64,000 nucleotides of DNA from Malachius bipustulatus (lineage: Eukaryota > Arthropoda > Insecta > Coleoptera > Melyridae), in NCBI GenBank assembly GCA_910589415.1, contig CAJUUM010000032.1, forward strand, positions 744,001-808,000, written 5' to 3'. Position numbers and translations under genes: made by a program. Numbering within the stretch: the stretch's first letter is position 1; every line of letters begins with the position of its first letter. Shown in pieces: positions 9,122-22,932 of this stretch. Under the pieces are notes generated by a model that saw only the letters and a program-made list of their open reading frames with translations, was not told the DNA's origin and did not search any database.

Positions 9122-9157
<36 letters not shown>

Positions 9158-9523
9158 TAGTGCGCTGTCAAATGCGTCCTCTGCAAACCGGTGACGCGCA
9201 TGAACGGACTAACGGGATTCCCACTGTCCCTACCCACACATCTCAAAGTCGTGGACCGTTGTTCGAGCTGGTGCGGGTAAACGGCGGGAGTAACTATGAC
9301 ACTCTTAATAGTGCGCTGTCAAATGCCTCGTCATCCAAGTGGTGACGCGCCAAGGTAACGAAGTTGAAAGGCGCGGGCGAACGGCGGGAGTAACTATGAG
9401 TCTCTTACTAGTGTGCTGTCAAATGCGTCCTCTACAAACCGGTGACTCGCATGAACGGACTGACGGGATTCCCACTGTCCCTACCCACCCATCTCAAAGT
9501 CGTGGACCATTGTTCGAGCTGGT

Positions 9524-9559
<36 letters not shown>

Positions 9560-9674
9560 TAGTGTGCTGTCAAATGCGTCCTCTGCAAACCGGTGACGTG
9601 CATGAACGGACTGACGGGATTCCCACTGTCCCTACCCACCCATCTGAAAGTCGTGGACCATTTTTCGAGCTGGT

Positions 9675-9710
<36 letters not shown>

Positions 9711-10076
9711 TAGTGTGCTGTCAAATGCGTCCTCTGCAAACCGGTGACGCGCATGAACGGACTGACGGAATTTCCACTATCCCTACTTACACATCTCAAA
9801 GTCGTGGACCATTGTTCGAGCTGGCGTGGGTGAACGGCGGGAGTGACTATGACTCTCTTAATAGTGTGCTGTCAAATGCGTCGTCATCCAAGTGGTGACG
9901 CGCCGAGGTAACGGGCTTGGAAGGCGCGGGCGAACGGCGGGAGTAACTTCGAGTCTCTTAATAGTGTGCTGTCAAATGCATCCTCTGCAAACCGGTGACG
10001 CGCATGAGCGGACTGACGGAATCCCCACTGTCCCTACCCACACATCTCAAAGTCGTGGACCTTTGTTCGAGCTGGT

Positions 10077-10112
<36 letters not shown>

Positions 10113-10190
10113 TAGTGTGCTGTCAAATGCGTCCTCTGCAAACCGGTGACGCGCATGAGCGGACTGACGGGATTCTTACTGTCCCTACCC
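8420..10190 (+). repeat. higher-order satellite repeat, 2967-bp offset, copy 1
   Basis: The order of diagnostic monomer variants in 8420-10190 is repeated at 11387-13157 with a constant offset of 2967 bp, equal to 17 long (151) plus 4 short (100) monomers. Shared private variants include CGGCTGGAGTAACTTCGAG and the TTACTAGTGTG substitution. Boundaries are approximate because they fall inside homogeneous monomers. Confidence 0.85.
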
Positions 10191-10227
10191 ACCCATCTCA
10201 AAGTCGTGGACCATTGTTCGAGCTGGT

Positions 10228-10263
<36 letters not shown>

Positions 10264-10378
10264 TAGTGTGCCGTCAAATGCGTCCTCTGCAAACCGGTTA
10301 CGTGAATGAACGGACTGACGGGATTCCCACTGTCCCTACCCACACATCTGAAAGTCGTGGACCATTGTTCGAGCTGGT

Positions 10379-10414
<36 letters not shown>

Positions 10415-10685
10415 TAGTGTGCTGTCAAATGCGTCCTCTGCAAACCGGTGACGCGCATGAACGGACTGACGGAATTTCCACTATCCCTACCCACACATCT
10501 CAAAGTCGTGGACCATTGTTCGAGCTGGCGTGGGTGAACGGCAAGAGTGACTATGACTCTCTTAATAATGTGCTGTCAAATGCGTCCTCTGCAAACCGGT
10601 GACGCGCATGAGCGGACTGACGGGATTCCCACTGTCCCTACCCACACATCTCAAAGTCGTGGACCATTGTTCGAGCTGGTGCGGA

Positions 10686-10716
<31 letters not shown>

Positions 10717-10831
10717 TAGTGTGCTGTCAAATGCGTCCTATGCAAACCGATGACGCGCATGAAAGGACTGACGGGATTCTCACTGTCCCTACCCACACAT
10801 CTCAAAGTCGTGGACCATTGTTCGAACTGGT

Positions 10832-10867
<36 letters not shown>

Positions 10868-11233
10868 TAGTGCGCTGTCAAGTGCGTCGTCATCCAAGTG
10901 GTGACGCGCCAAGGTAACGGGCTTGGAAGGCGCGGGCGAACGGCGGGAGTAACTTCGAGTCTCTTAATAGTGTGCTATCAAATGCGTCCTCCGCAAACCA
11001 GTGACGCGCATGAACGGACTGACGGGATTCCCACTGTCCCTACCCACCCATCTCAATGTCGTTGACCATTGTTCGAGCTGGTGCGGGTAAACGGCGGGAA
11101 TAACTATGACTCTCTTAATAGTGTGCTGTCAAATGCGTCCTATGCAAACCGATGACGCGCATGAAAGGACTGACGGGATTCTCACTGTCCCTACCCACAC
11201 ATCTCAAAGTCGTGGACCATTGTTCGAGCTGGT

Positions 11234-11269
<36 letters not shown>

Positions 11270-11384
11270 TAGTGTGCTGTCAAATGCGTCCTCTGCAAAC
11301 CGTTGACGCGCATGAACGGACTGACGGGATTCCCACTGTCCCTACCCACTAATCTCAAAGTCGTGGACATTTGTTCGAGATGAA

Positions 11385-11386
<2 letters not shown>

Positions 11387-11420
<34 letters not shown>

Positions 11421-11937
11421 TAGTGTGCTGTCAAATGCGTCCTCTGCAAACCGGTGACGCGCATGAACGGACTGACGGAATTTCCACTATCCCTACCCAC
11501 ACATCTCAAAGTCGTGGACCAGTGTTCGAGCTGGCGTGGGTGAACGGCGGGAGTGACTATGACTCTCTTAATAGTGTGCTGTCAAATGCGTCGTCATCCA
11601 AGTGGTGACGCGCCGAGGTAACGGGCTTGGAAGGCGCAGGCGAACGGCTGGAGTAACTTCGAGTCTCTTAATAGTGTGCTATCAAATGCGTCCTCCGCAA
11701 ACCAGTGACGCGCATGAACGGACTGACGGGATTCCCACTATCCCTACCCACACATCTCAAAGTCGTGGACCATTGTTCGAGCTGGCGTGGGTGAACGGCG
11801 GGAGAAACTATGACTCTCTTAATAGTGTGCTGTCAAATGCATCCTCTGCAAACCGGTGATGCGCATGAGCGGACTGACGGGATTCCCACTGTCCCTACCC
11901 ACACATCTCAAAGTCGTGGACCATTGTTCGAGCTGGT

Positions 11938-11973
<36 letters not shown>

Positions 11974-12088
11974 TAGTGTGCTGTCAAATGCGTCCTCTGC
12001 AAACCGGTGACGCGCATGAACGGACTGACGGGATTCCCACTGTCCCTACCCACCCATCTCAAAGTCGTGGACCATTGTTCGAGCTGGT

Positions 12089-12124
<36 letters not shown>

Positions 12125-12490
12125 TAGTGCGCTGTCAAATGCGTCCTCTGCAAACCGGTGACGCGCATGAACGGACTAACGGGATTCCCACTGTCCCTAC
12201 CCACATATCTCAAAGTCGTGGACCGTTGTTCGAGCTGGTGCGGGTAAACGGCGGGAGTAACTATGACACTCTTAATAGTGCGCTGTCAAATGCCTCGTCA
12301 TCCAAGTGGTGACGCGCCAAGGTAACGAAGTTGAAAGGCGCGGGCGAACGGCGGGAGTAACTATGAGTCTCTTACTAGTGTGCTGTCAAATGCGTCCTCT
12401 ACAAACCGGTGACTCGCATGAACGGACTGACGGGATTCCCACTGTCCCTACCCACCCATCTCAAAGTCGTGGACCATTGTTCGAGCTGGT

Positions 12491-12526
<36 letters not shown>

Positions 12527-12641
12527 TAGTGTGCTGTCAAATGCGTCCTCTGCAAACCGGTGACGTGCATGAACGGACTGACGGGATTCCCACTGTCCCT
12601 ACCCACCCATCTGAAAGTCGTGGACCATTTTTCGAGCTGGT

Positions 12642-12677
<36 letters not shown>

Positions 12678-13043
12678 TAGTGTGCTGTCAAATGCGTCCT
12701 CTGCAAACCGGTGACGCGCATGAACGGACTGACGGAATTTCCACTATCCCTACTTACACATCTCAAAGTCGTGGACCATTGTTCGAGCTGGCGTGGGTGA
12801 ACGGCGGGAGTGACTATGACTCTCTTTATAGTGTGCTGTCAAATGCGTCGTCATCCAAGTGGTGACGCGCCGAGGTAACGGGCTTGGAAGGCGCGGGCGA
12901 ACGGCGGGAGTAACTTCGAGTCTCTTAATAGTGTGCTGTCAAATGCATCCTCTGCAAACCGGTGACGCGCATGAGCGGACTGACGGAATCCCCACTGTCC
13001 CTACCCACACATCTCAAAGTCGTGGACCTTTGTTCGAGCTGGT

Positions 13044-13079
<36 letters not shown>

Positions 13080-13157
13080 TAGTGTGCTGTCAAATGCGTC
13101 CTCTGCAAACCGGTGACGCGCATGAGCGGACTGACGGGATTCTTACTGTCCCTACCC
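11387..13157 (+). repeat. higher-order satellite repeat, 2967-bp offset, copy 2
   Basis: Partner of 8420-10190. It differs by scattered single bases, such as ACATATCTC near 12205 and CTCTTTATAG near 12820. The pattern fits an unequal crossover within the array. Confidence 0.85.
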
Positions 13158-13194
13158 ACACATCTCAAAGTCGTGGACCATTGTTCGAGCTGGT

Positions 13195-13230
<36 letters not shown>

Positions 13231-13747
13231 TAGTGCGCTGTCAAATGCCTCGTCATCCAAGTGGTGACGCGCCAAGGTAACGAAGTTGGAAGGCGCGGGC
13301 GAACGGCGGGAGTAACTATGAGTCTCTTAGTAGTGTGCTGTCAAATGCGTCCTCTACAAACCAGTGACGCGCATGAACGGACTGACGGGATTCCCACTAT
13401 CCCTACCCACACATCTCAAAGTCGTGGACCATTGTTCGAGCTGGCGTGGGTGAACGGCGGGAGAAACTATGACTCTCTTAATAGTGTGCTGTCAAATGCA
13501 TCCTCTGCAAACCGGTGACGCGCATGAGCGGACTGACGGGATTCCCACTGTCCCTACCCACACATCTCAAAGTCGTGGACCATTGTTCGAGCTGGTGCGG
13601 GTAAACGGCGGGTATAACTATGACTCTCTTAATAGTGTGCTGTCAAATGCGTCCTCTGCAAACCGGTGACGCGCATGAACGGACTGACGGGATTCCCACT
13701 GTCCCTACCCACCCATCTCAAAGTCGTGGACCATTGTTCGAGCTGGT

Positions 13748-13783
<36 letters not shown>

Positions 13784-14153
13784 TAGTGTGCTGTCAAATG
13801 CGTCCTCCGCAAACCGGTGACGCGCATGAACGGACTGACGGAATTTCCACTATCCCTACTTACACATCTCAAAGTCGTGGACCATTGTTCGAGCTGGCGT
13901 GGGTGAACGGCGGGAGTGACTATGACTCTCTTAATAGTGTGCTGTCAAATGCGTCGTCATCCAAGTGGTGACGCGCCGAGGTAAAGGGCTTGGAAGGCGC
14001 GGGCGAACGGCGGGAGTAACTTCGAGTCTCTTAATAGTGTGCTGTCAAATGCATCCTCTGCAAACCGGTGACGCGCATGAGCGGACTGACGGGATTCCCA
14101 CTGTCCCTACCCACACATCTCAAAGTCGTGGACCATTGTTCGAGCTGGTGCGT

Positions 14154-14185
<32 letters not shown>

Positions 14186-14289
14186 TAGTGTGCTGTCAAA
14201 TGCGTCCTCTGCAAACCGGTGACGCGCATGAACGGACTGACGGGATTCCCACTGACCCGGCAAAGTCGTGGACCATTGTTCGAGCTGGT

Positions 14290-14325
<36 letters not shown>

Positions 14326-14440
14326 TAGTGTGCTGTCAAATGCGTCCTATGCAAACCGGTGACGCGCATGAAAGGACTGACGGGATTCTCACTGTCCCTA
14401 CCCACACATCTCAAAGTCGTGGACCATTGTTCGAACTGGT

Positions 14441-14476
<36 letters not shown>

Positions 14477-14821
14477 TAGTGCGCTGTCAAGTGCGTCGTC
14501 ATCCAAGTGGTGACGCGCCAAGGTAACGGGCTTGGAAGGCGCATGCGAACGGCGGGCGTAACTTCGAGTCTCTTAATAGTGTGCTATCAAATGCGTCCTC
14601 CGCAAACCAGTGACGCGCATGAACGGACTGACGGGATTCCCACTGTCCCTACCCACCCATCTCAATGTCGTGGACCATTGTTCGAGCTGGTGCGGGTAAA
14701 CGGCGGGAATAACTATGACTCTCTTAATAGTGTGCTGTCAAATGCGTCCTATGCAAACCGATGACGCGCATGAAAGGAATGACGGGATTCTCACTGTCCC
14801 TACCCACACATCTCAAAGTCG

Positions 14822-14842
14822 TGGACCATTGTTCGAGCTGGT

Positions 14843-14878
<36 letters not shown>

Positions 14879-15295
14879 TAGTGTGCTGTCAAATGCGTCA
14901 TCTGCAAACCGGTGACGCGCATGAACGGACTGACGGGATTCCCACTATCCCTACCCAAACATCTCAAAGTCGTGAACCATTGTTCGAGCTGGCGTGGGTG
15001 AACGGCGGGAGAATCTATGACTCTCCTAATAGTGTGCTGTCAAATGCATCCTCTGCAAACCGGTGACGTGCATGAGCGGACTGACGGGATTCCCACTGTC
15101 CCTACCCACACATCTCAAAGTCGTGGACCATTGTTCGAGCTGGTGCGGGTAAACGACGGGAGTAACTATGACTCTCTTAATAGTGTGCTGTCAAATGCGT
15201 CCTCTGCAAACCAGTGACGCGCATGAACGGACTGACGGGATTCCCACTGTCCCTACCCACTAATCTCAAAGTCGTGGACATTTGTTCGAGATGAA

Positions 15296-15331
<36 letters not shown>

Positions 15332-15446
15332 TAGTGTGCTGTCAAATGCGTCCTCTGCAAACCGGTGACGCGCATGAACGGACTGACGGGATTCCCACTG
15401 TCCCTACCCACACATCTCAAAGTCGTGGACCATTGTTCGAGCTGGT

Positions 15447-15482
<36 letters not shown>

Positions 15483-15848
15483 TAGTGCGCTGTCAAATGC
15501 GTCCTCTGCAAACCGGTGACGCGCATGAACGGACTGACGGGATTCCCACTGTCCCTACCCACACATCTCAAAGTCGTGGACCATTGTTCGAGCTGGTGCG
15601 GGTAAACGGCGGGAGTAACTATGACACTCTTAATAGTGCGCTGTCAAATGCCTCGTCATCCAAGTGGTGACGCGCCAAAGTAACGAAGTTGAAAGGCGCG
15701 GGCGAACGGCGGGAGTAACTATGAGTCTCTTAATAGTGTGCTGTCAAATGCGTCCTCTACAAACCGGTGACTCGCATGAACGGACTGACGGGATTCCCAC
15801 TGTCCCTACTCACCCATCTCAAAGTCGTGGACCATTGTTCGAGCTGGT

Positions 15849-15884
<36 letters not shown>

Positions 15885-15999
15885 TAGTGTGCTGTCAAAT
15901 GCGTCCTCTGCAAACCGGTGACGTGCATGAACGGACTGACGGGATTCTTACTGTCCCTACCCACCCATCTGAAAGTCGTGGACCATTTTTCGAGCTGGT

Positions 16000-16035
<36 letters not shown>

Positions 16036-16401
16036 TAGTGTGCTGTCAAATGCGTCCTCTGCAAACCGGTGACGCGCATGAACGGACTGACGGAATTTCC
16101 ACTATCCCTACCCACACATCTCAAAGTCGTGGACCATTGTTCGAGCTGGCGTGGGTGAACGGCGGGAGTGACTATGACTCTCTTAATAGTGTGCTGTCAA
16201 ATGCGTCGTCATCCAAGTGGTGACGCGCCGAGGTAACGGGCTTGGAAGGCGCAGGCGAACGGCTGGAGTAACTTCGAGTCTCCTAATAGTGTGCTATCAA
16301 ATGCGTCCTCCGCAAACCAGTGACGCGCATGAACGGACTGACGGGATTCCCACTATCCCTACCCACACATCTCAAAGTCGTGGACCATTGTTCGAGCTGG
16401 T

Positions 16402-16430
<29 letters not shown>
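14822..16430 (+). repeat. higher-order block preserving the empty site of the BEL insertion
   Basis: 14822-15955 matches about 1300-2433 (offset 13522), and 15951-16430 matches 8369-8848 (offset 7582). The two flanks of the BEL element therefore meet here uninterrupted, with a single CTGTC at 15951-15955. Both sides share diagnostic variants: the 100-bp unit with CCAAAGTAACGAAGTTGAAA on the left, and GAAAGTCGTGGACCATTTTT on the right. Confidence 0.88.
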
Positions 16431-16437
<7 letters not shown>

Positions 16438-16552
16438 TAGTGTGCTGTCAAATGCGTCCTCTGCAAACCGGTGACGCGCATGAACGGACTGACGGGATTC
16501 CCACTGTCCCTACCCACCCATCTCAAAGTCGTGGACCATTGTTCGAGCTGGT

Positions 16553-16588
<36 letters not shown>

Positions 16589-16954
16589 TAGTGCGCTGTC
16601 AAATGCGTCCTCTGCAAACCGGTGACGCGCATGAACGGACTAACGGGATTCCCACTGTCCCTACCCACACATCTCAAAGTCGTGGACCGTTGTTCGAGCT
16701 GGTGCGGGTAAACGGCGGGAGTAACTATGACACTCTTAATAGTGCGCTGTCAAATGCCTCGTCATCCAAGTGGTGACGCGCCAAGGTAACGAAGTTGAAA
16801 GGCGCGGGCGAACGGCGGGAGTAACTATGAGTCTCTTAATAGTGTGCTCTCAAATGCGTCCTCTACAAACCGGTGACTCGCATGAACGGACTGACGGGAT
16901 TCCCACTGTCCCTACCCACCCATCTCAAAGTCGTGGACCATTGTTCGAGCTGGT

Positions 16955-16990
<36 letters not shown>

Positions 16991-17105
16991 TAGTGTGCTG
17001 TCAAATGCGTCCTCTGCAAACCGGTGACGTGCATGAACGGACTGACGGGATTCCCACTGTCCCTACCCACCCATCTGAAAGTCGTGGACCATTTTTCGAG
17101 CTGGT

Positions 17106-17141
<36 letters not shown>

Positions 17142-17809
17142 TAGTGTGCTGTCAAATGCGTCCTCTGCAAACCGGTGACGCGCATGAACGGACTGACGGA
17201 ATTTCCACTATCCCTACCCACACATCTCAAAGTCGTGGACCATTGTTCGAGCTGGCGTGGGTGAACGGCGGGAGTGACTATGACTCTCTTAATAGTGTGC
17301 TGTCAAATGCGTCGTCATCCAAGTGGTGACGCGCCGAGGTAACGGGCTTGGAAGGCGCAGGCGAACGGCGGGAGTAACTTCGAGTCTCTTAATAGTGTGC
17401 TATCAAATGCGTCCTCCGCAAACCAGTGACGCGCATGAGCGGACTGACGGGATTCCCACTATCCCTACCCACACATCTCAAAGTCGTGGACCATTGTTCG
17501 AGCTGGCGTGGGTGAACGGCGGGAGAAACTATGACTCTCTTAATAGTGTGCTGTCAAATGCATCCTCTGCAAACCGGTGACGCGCATGAGCTGACTGACG
17601 GGATTCCCACTGTCCCTACCCACACATCTCAAAGTCGTGGACCATTGTTCGAGCTGGTGCGGGTAAACGGCGGGTATAACTATGACTCTCTTAATAGTGT
17701 GCTGTCAAATGCGTCCTCTGCAAACCGGTGACGCGCATGAACGGACTGACGGGATTCCCACTGTCCCTACCCACCCATCTCAATGTCGTGGACCATTGTT
17801 CGAGCTGGT

Positions 17810-17845
<36 letters not shown>

Positions 17846-17960
17846 TAGTGTGCTGTCAAATGCGTCCTCTGCAAACCGGTGACGCGCATGAGCGGACTGA
17901 CGGAATCCCCACTGTCCCTACCCACACATCTCAAAGTCGTGGACCATTGTTCGAGCTGGT

Positions 17961-17996
<36 letters not shown>

Positions 17997-18111
17997 TAGT
18001 GCGCTGTCAAATGCGTCCTCTGCAAACCGGTGACGCGCATGAACGGACTGACGGGATTCCCACTGTCCCTACCCACACATCTCAAAGTCGTGGACCATTG
18101 TTCGAGCTGGT

Positions 18112-18147
<36 letters not shown>

Positions 18148-18262
18148 TAGTGTGCTGTCAAATGCGTCCTCTGCAAACCGGTGACGCGCATGAGCGGACT
18201 GACGGGATTCTTACTGTCCCTACCCACACATCTCAAAGTCGTGGACCATTGTTCGAGCTGGT

Positions 18263-18298
<36 letters not shown>

Positions 18299-18564
18299 TA
18301 GTGTGCTGTCAAATGCGTCCTATGCAAACCGATGACGCGCATGAAAGGACTGACGGGATTCTCACTGTCCCTACCCACATATCTCAAAGTCGTGGACTAT
18401 TGTTCGAGCTGGCGTGGGTGAACGGCGGGAGTGATTATGACTCTCTTAATAATGTGCTGTCAAATGCGTCCTCTGCAAACCGGTGACGCGCATGAGCGGA
18501 CTGACGGGATTCCCACTGTCCCTACCCACACATCTCAAAGTCGTGGACCATTGTTCGAGCTGGT

Positions 18565-18595
<31 letters not shown>

Positions 18596-19018
18596 GTTAA
18601 TAGTGTGCTGTCAAATGCGTCCTCTGCAAAACCGGTGACGCGCATGAACGGACTGACGGAATTTCCACTATCCCTACCCACACATCTCAAAGTCGTGGAC
18701 TATTGTTCGAGCTGGCGTGGGTGAACGGCGGGAGTGATTATGACTCTCTTAATAATGTGCTGTCAAATGCGTCCTCTGCAAACCGGTGACGCGCATGAGC
18801 GGACTGACGGGATTCCCACTGTCCCTACCCACACATCTCAAAGTCGTGGACCATTGTTCGAGCTGGTGCGGGTAAACGGCGGAAGTAACTATGACTCTCT
18901 TAATAGTGTGCTGTCAAATGCGTCCTATGCAAACCGATGACGCGCATGAAAGGACTGACGGGATTCTCACTGTCCCTACCCACATATCTCAAAATCGTGG
19001 ATCATTGTTCGAGCTGGT

Positions 19019-19054
<36 letters not shown>

Positions 19055-19320
19055 TAGTGTGCTGTCAAATGCGTCCTCTGCAAACCGGTGACGCGCATGA
19101 ACGGACTGACGGGATTCCCACTATCCCTACCCACACATCTCAATGTCGTGGACCATTGTTCGAGCTGGCGTGGGTGAACGGCGGGAGAAACTATGACTCT
19201 CTTAATAGTGTGCTGGTAAATGCATCCTCTGCAAACCGGTGACGCGCATGAGCGGACTGACGGAATTCCCACTGTCCCTACCCACACATCTCAAAGTCGT
19301 GGACCATTGTTCGAGCTGGT

Positions 19321-19356
<36 letters not shown>

Positions 19357-19471
19357 TAGTGTGCTGTCAAATGCGTCCTATGCAAACCGGTGACGTGCAT
19401 GAACGGACTGACGGGATTCCCACTGTCCCTACCCACCCATCTCAAATCCGTGGACCATTGTTCGAACTGGT

Positions 19472-19507
<36 letters not shown>

Positions 19508-20326
19508 TAGTGCGCTGTCAAGTGCGTCGTCATCCAAGTGGTGACGCGCCAAGGTAACGGGCTTGGAAGGCGCGGGCGAACGGCGGGAGTAACTTCGAGT
19601 CTCTTAATAGTGTGCTATCAAATGCGTCCTCCGCAAACCAGTGACGCACATGAACGTACTGACGGGATTCCCACTGTCCCTACCCACCCATCTCAATGTC
19701 GTGGACCATTGTTCGAGCTGGTGCGGGTAAACGGCGGGAATAACTATGACTCTCTTAATAGTGTGCTGTCAAATGCGTCCTATGCAAACCGATGACGCGC
19801 ATGAAAGTACTGACGGGATTCTCACTGTCCCTACCCACACATCTCGAAGTTGTGGACCATTGTTCGAGCTGGTGCGCGTAAACGGCGGGAGTAACTATGA
19901 CTCTCTAAATAGTGTGCTGTCAAATGCGTCATCTGCAAACCGGTGACGCGCATGAACGGACTGACGGGATTCCCACTATCCCTACCCACACATCTCAAAG
20001 TCGTGTACCATTGTTCGAGCTGGCGTGGGTGAACGGCGAGAGAAACTATGACTCTCTTAATAATGTGCTGTCAAATGCATCCTCTGAAAACCGGTGACGC
20101 GCATGAGCGGACTGACGGGATTCCCACTGTCCCTACCCACACATCTCAAAGTCGTGGACCATTGTTCGAGCTGGTGCGGGTAAACGACGGGAGTAACTAT
20201 GACTCTCTTAATAGTGTGCTGTCAAATGCGTCCTCTGCAAACCGGTGACGCGCATGAACGGACTGACGGGATTCCCACTGTCCCTACCCACTAATCTCAA
20301 AGTCGTGGACATTTGTTCGAGATGAA

Positions 20327-20362
<36 letters not shown>

Positions 20363-20477
20363 TAGTGTGCTGTCAAATGCGTCCTCTGCAAACAGGTGAC
20401 ACGCATGAGGGGACTGACGGAATCCCCACTGTCCCTACCCACACATCTCAAAGTCGTGGACCATTGTTCGAGCTGGT

Positions 20478-20500
<23 letters not shown>

Positions 20501-20513
<13 letters not shown>

Positions 20514-20628
20514 TAGTGTGCTGTCAAATGCGTCCTCTGCAAACCGGTGACGCGCATGAGCGAACTGACGGGATTCTTACTGTCCCTACTCACACATCTC
20601 AAAGTCGTGGACCATTGTTCGAGCTGGT

Positions 20629-20664
<36 letters not shown>

Positions 20665-21030
20665 TAGTGCGCTGTCAAATGCCTCGTCATCCAAGTGGTG
20701 ACGCGCCAAGGTAACGAAGTTGGAAGGCGCGGGCGAACGGCGGGAGTAACTATGAGTCTCTTAATAGTGTGCTGTCAAATGCGTCCTCTACAAACCGGTG
20801 ACGCGCATGAACGGACTGACGGGATTCCCACTGTCCCTACCCACCCATCTCAAAGTCGTGGACCATTGTTCGAGCTGGTGCGGGTTAACGGCGGGAGTAA
20901 CTATGACTCTCTTAATAGTGTGCTGTCAAATGCGTCCTCTGCAAACCGGTGACGCGCATGAACGGACTGACGGGATTCCCAGTGTCCCTACCCACCCATT
21001 TTAGATCCGTGGACCATTGTTCGAACTGGT

Positions 21031-21066
<36 letters not shown>

Positions 21067-21340
21067 TAGTGCGCTGTCAAGTGCGTCGTCATCCAAGTGG
21101 TGACGCGCCAAGGTAACGGGCTTGGAAGACGCGGGCATCCTCCGCAAACCAGTGACGCGCATGAACGGACTGACAGATTTCCCACTGTCCCTACCCACCC
21201 ATCTCAATGTCGTGGACCATTGTTCGAGCTGGTGCGGGTAAACGGCGGGAATAACTATGACTCTCCTAATAGTGTGCTGTCAAATGCGTCCTCTGCAAAC
21301 CGGTGACGCGCATGAACGGTCTGACGGAATTCCCACTATC
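20501..21340 (+). repeat. higher-order satellite repeat, 1663-bp offset, copy 1
   Basis: Monomer variants in 20501-21340 recur at 22164-23003 with an offset of 1663 bp. Both copies hold the rare 48-bp deletion variant of the short monomer (GGCTTGGAAGACGCGGGCAT here, GGCTTGGAAGGCGCGAGCGT in the partner). Position 21340-21343 corresponds to the gypsy element's integration site, so this copy shows the unoccupied state (CTCT in place of CCCT). Confidence 0.82.
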
Positions 21341-21386
21341 TCTACCCACACATCTCAAAGTCGTGGACCATTGTTCGAGCTGGCGT

Positions 21387-21420
<34 letters not shown>

Positions 21421-21686
21421 TAGTGTGCTGTCAAATGCGTCCTCTGCAAACCGGTGACGCGCATGAGCGGACTGACGGAATTCCCAATGTCCCTACCCAC
21501 ACATCTCAAAGTCGTGGACCATTGTTCGAGCTGGTGCGGGTAAATGACGGGAGTAACTATGACTCTCTTAATAGTGTGCTGTCAAATGCGTCCTATGCAA
21601 ACCGGTGACGCGCATGATAGGACTAACGGGATTCTCACTGTCCCTACCCACACATCTCAAAGTCGTGGACCATTGTTCGAGCTGGT

Positions 21687-21718
<32 letters not shown>

Positions 21719-21989
21719 CTAATAGTGTGCTGTCAAATGCGTCCTCTGCAAACCGGTGACGCGCATGAACGGACTGACGGAATTCCCACTATCTCTACCC
21801 ACACATCTCAAAGTCGTGGACCATTGTTCGAGCTGGCGTGGGTGAACGGCGGGAGTAACTATGACTTTCTTAATAGTGTGCTATCAAATGCGTCCTCTGC
21901 AAACCGGTTACGGTGCATGAGCGGACTGACGAGATTCCCACGGTCCCTACCCACACATCTCAAAGTCGTGGACCATTATTCGAGCTGAT

Positions 21990-22025
<36 letters not shown>

Positions 22026-22140
22026 TAGTTTGCTGTCAAATGCGTCCTCTGCAAACCGGTGACGCGCATGAACGGACTGACGGGATTCTCACTGTCCCTA
22101 CCCACACATCTCAAAGTCGTGGACCATTGTTCGAGCTGGT

Positions 22141-22163
<23 letters not shown>

Positions 22164-22176
<13 letters not shown>

Positions 22177-22542
22177 TTGTGTGCTGTCAAATGCGTCCTC
22201 TGCAAACCGGTGACGCGCATGAGCGGACTGACGGGATTCTTACTGTCCCTACCCACACATCTCAAAGTCGTGGACCATTGTTCGAGCTGGTGCGGGTAAA
22301 CGGCGAGAGTAACTATGACTCTCTTAATAGTGCGCTATCAAATGCCTCGTCATCCAAGTGGTGACGCGCCAAGGTAACGAAGTTGGAAGACGCGGGCGAA
22401 CGGCGGCAGTAACTATGAGTCTCTTAATAGTGTGCTGTCAAATGCGTCCTCTACAAACCGGTGACGCGCATGAACGGACTGACGGGATTCCCACTGTCCC
22501 TACCCACCCATCTCAAAGTCGTGGACCATTGTTCGAGCTGGT

Positions 22543-22573
<31 letters not shown>

Positions 22574-22896
22574 GTTAATAGTGTTCTGTCAAATGCGTCC
22601 TCTGCAAACCGGTGACGCGCATGAACGGACTGACGGGATTCCCAGTGACCCTACCCACCCATCTCAAATCCGTGGACCATTGTTCGAACTGGTGCGGGTA
22701 AACGGCGGGAGTAACTATGACTCCCTTAATAGTGCGCTGTCAAGTGCGTCGTCATCCAAGTGGTGACGCGCCAAGGTAACGGGCTTGGAAGGCGCGAGCG
22801 TCCTCCGCAAACCAGTGACGCGCATGAACGGACTGACGGGATTCCCACTGTCCCTACCCACCCATCTCAAAGTCGTGGACCATTGTTCGAGCTGGT

Positions 22897-22932
<36 letters not shown>

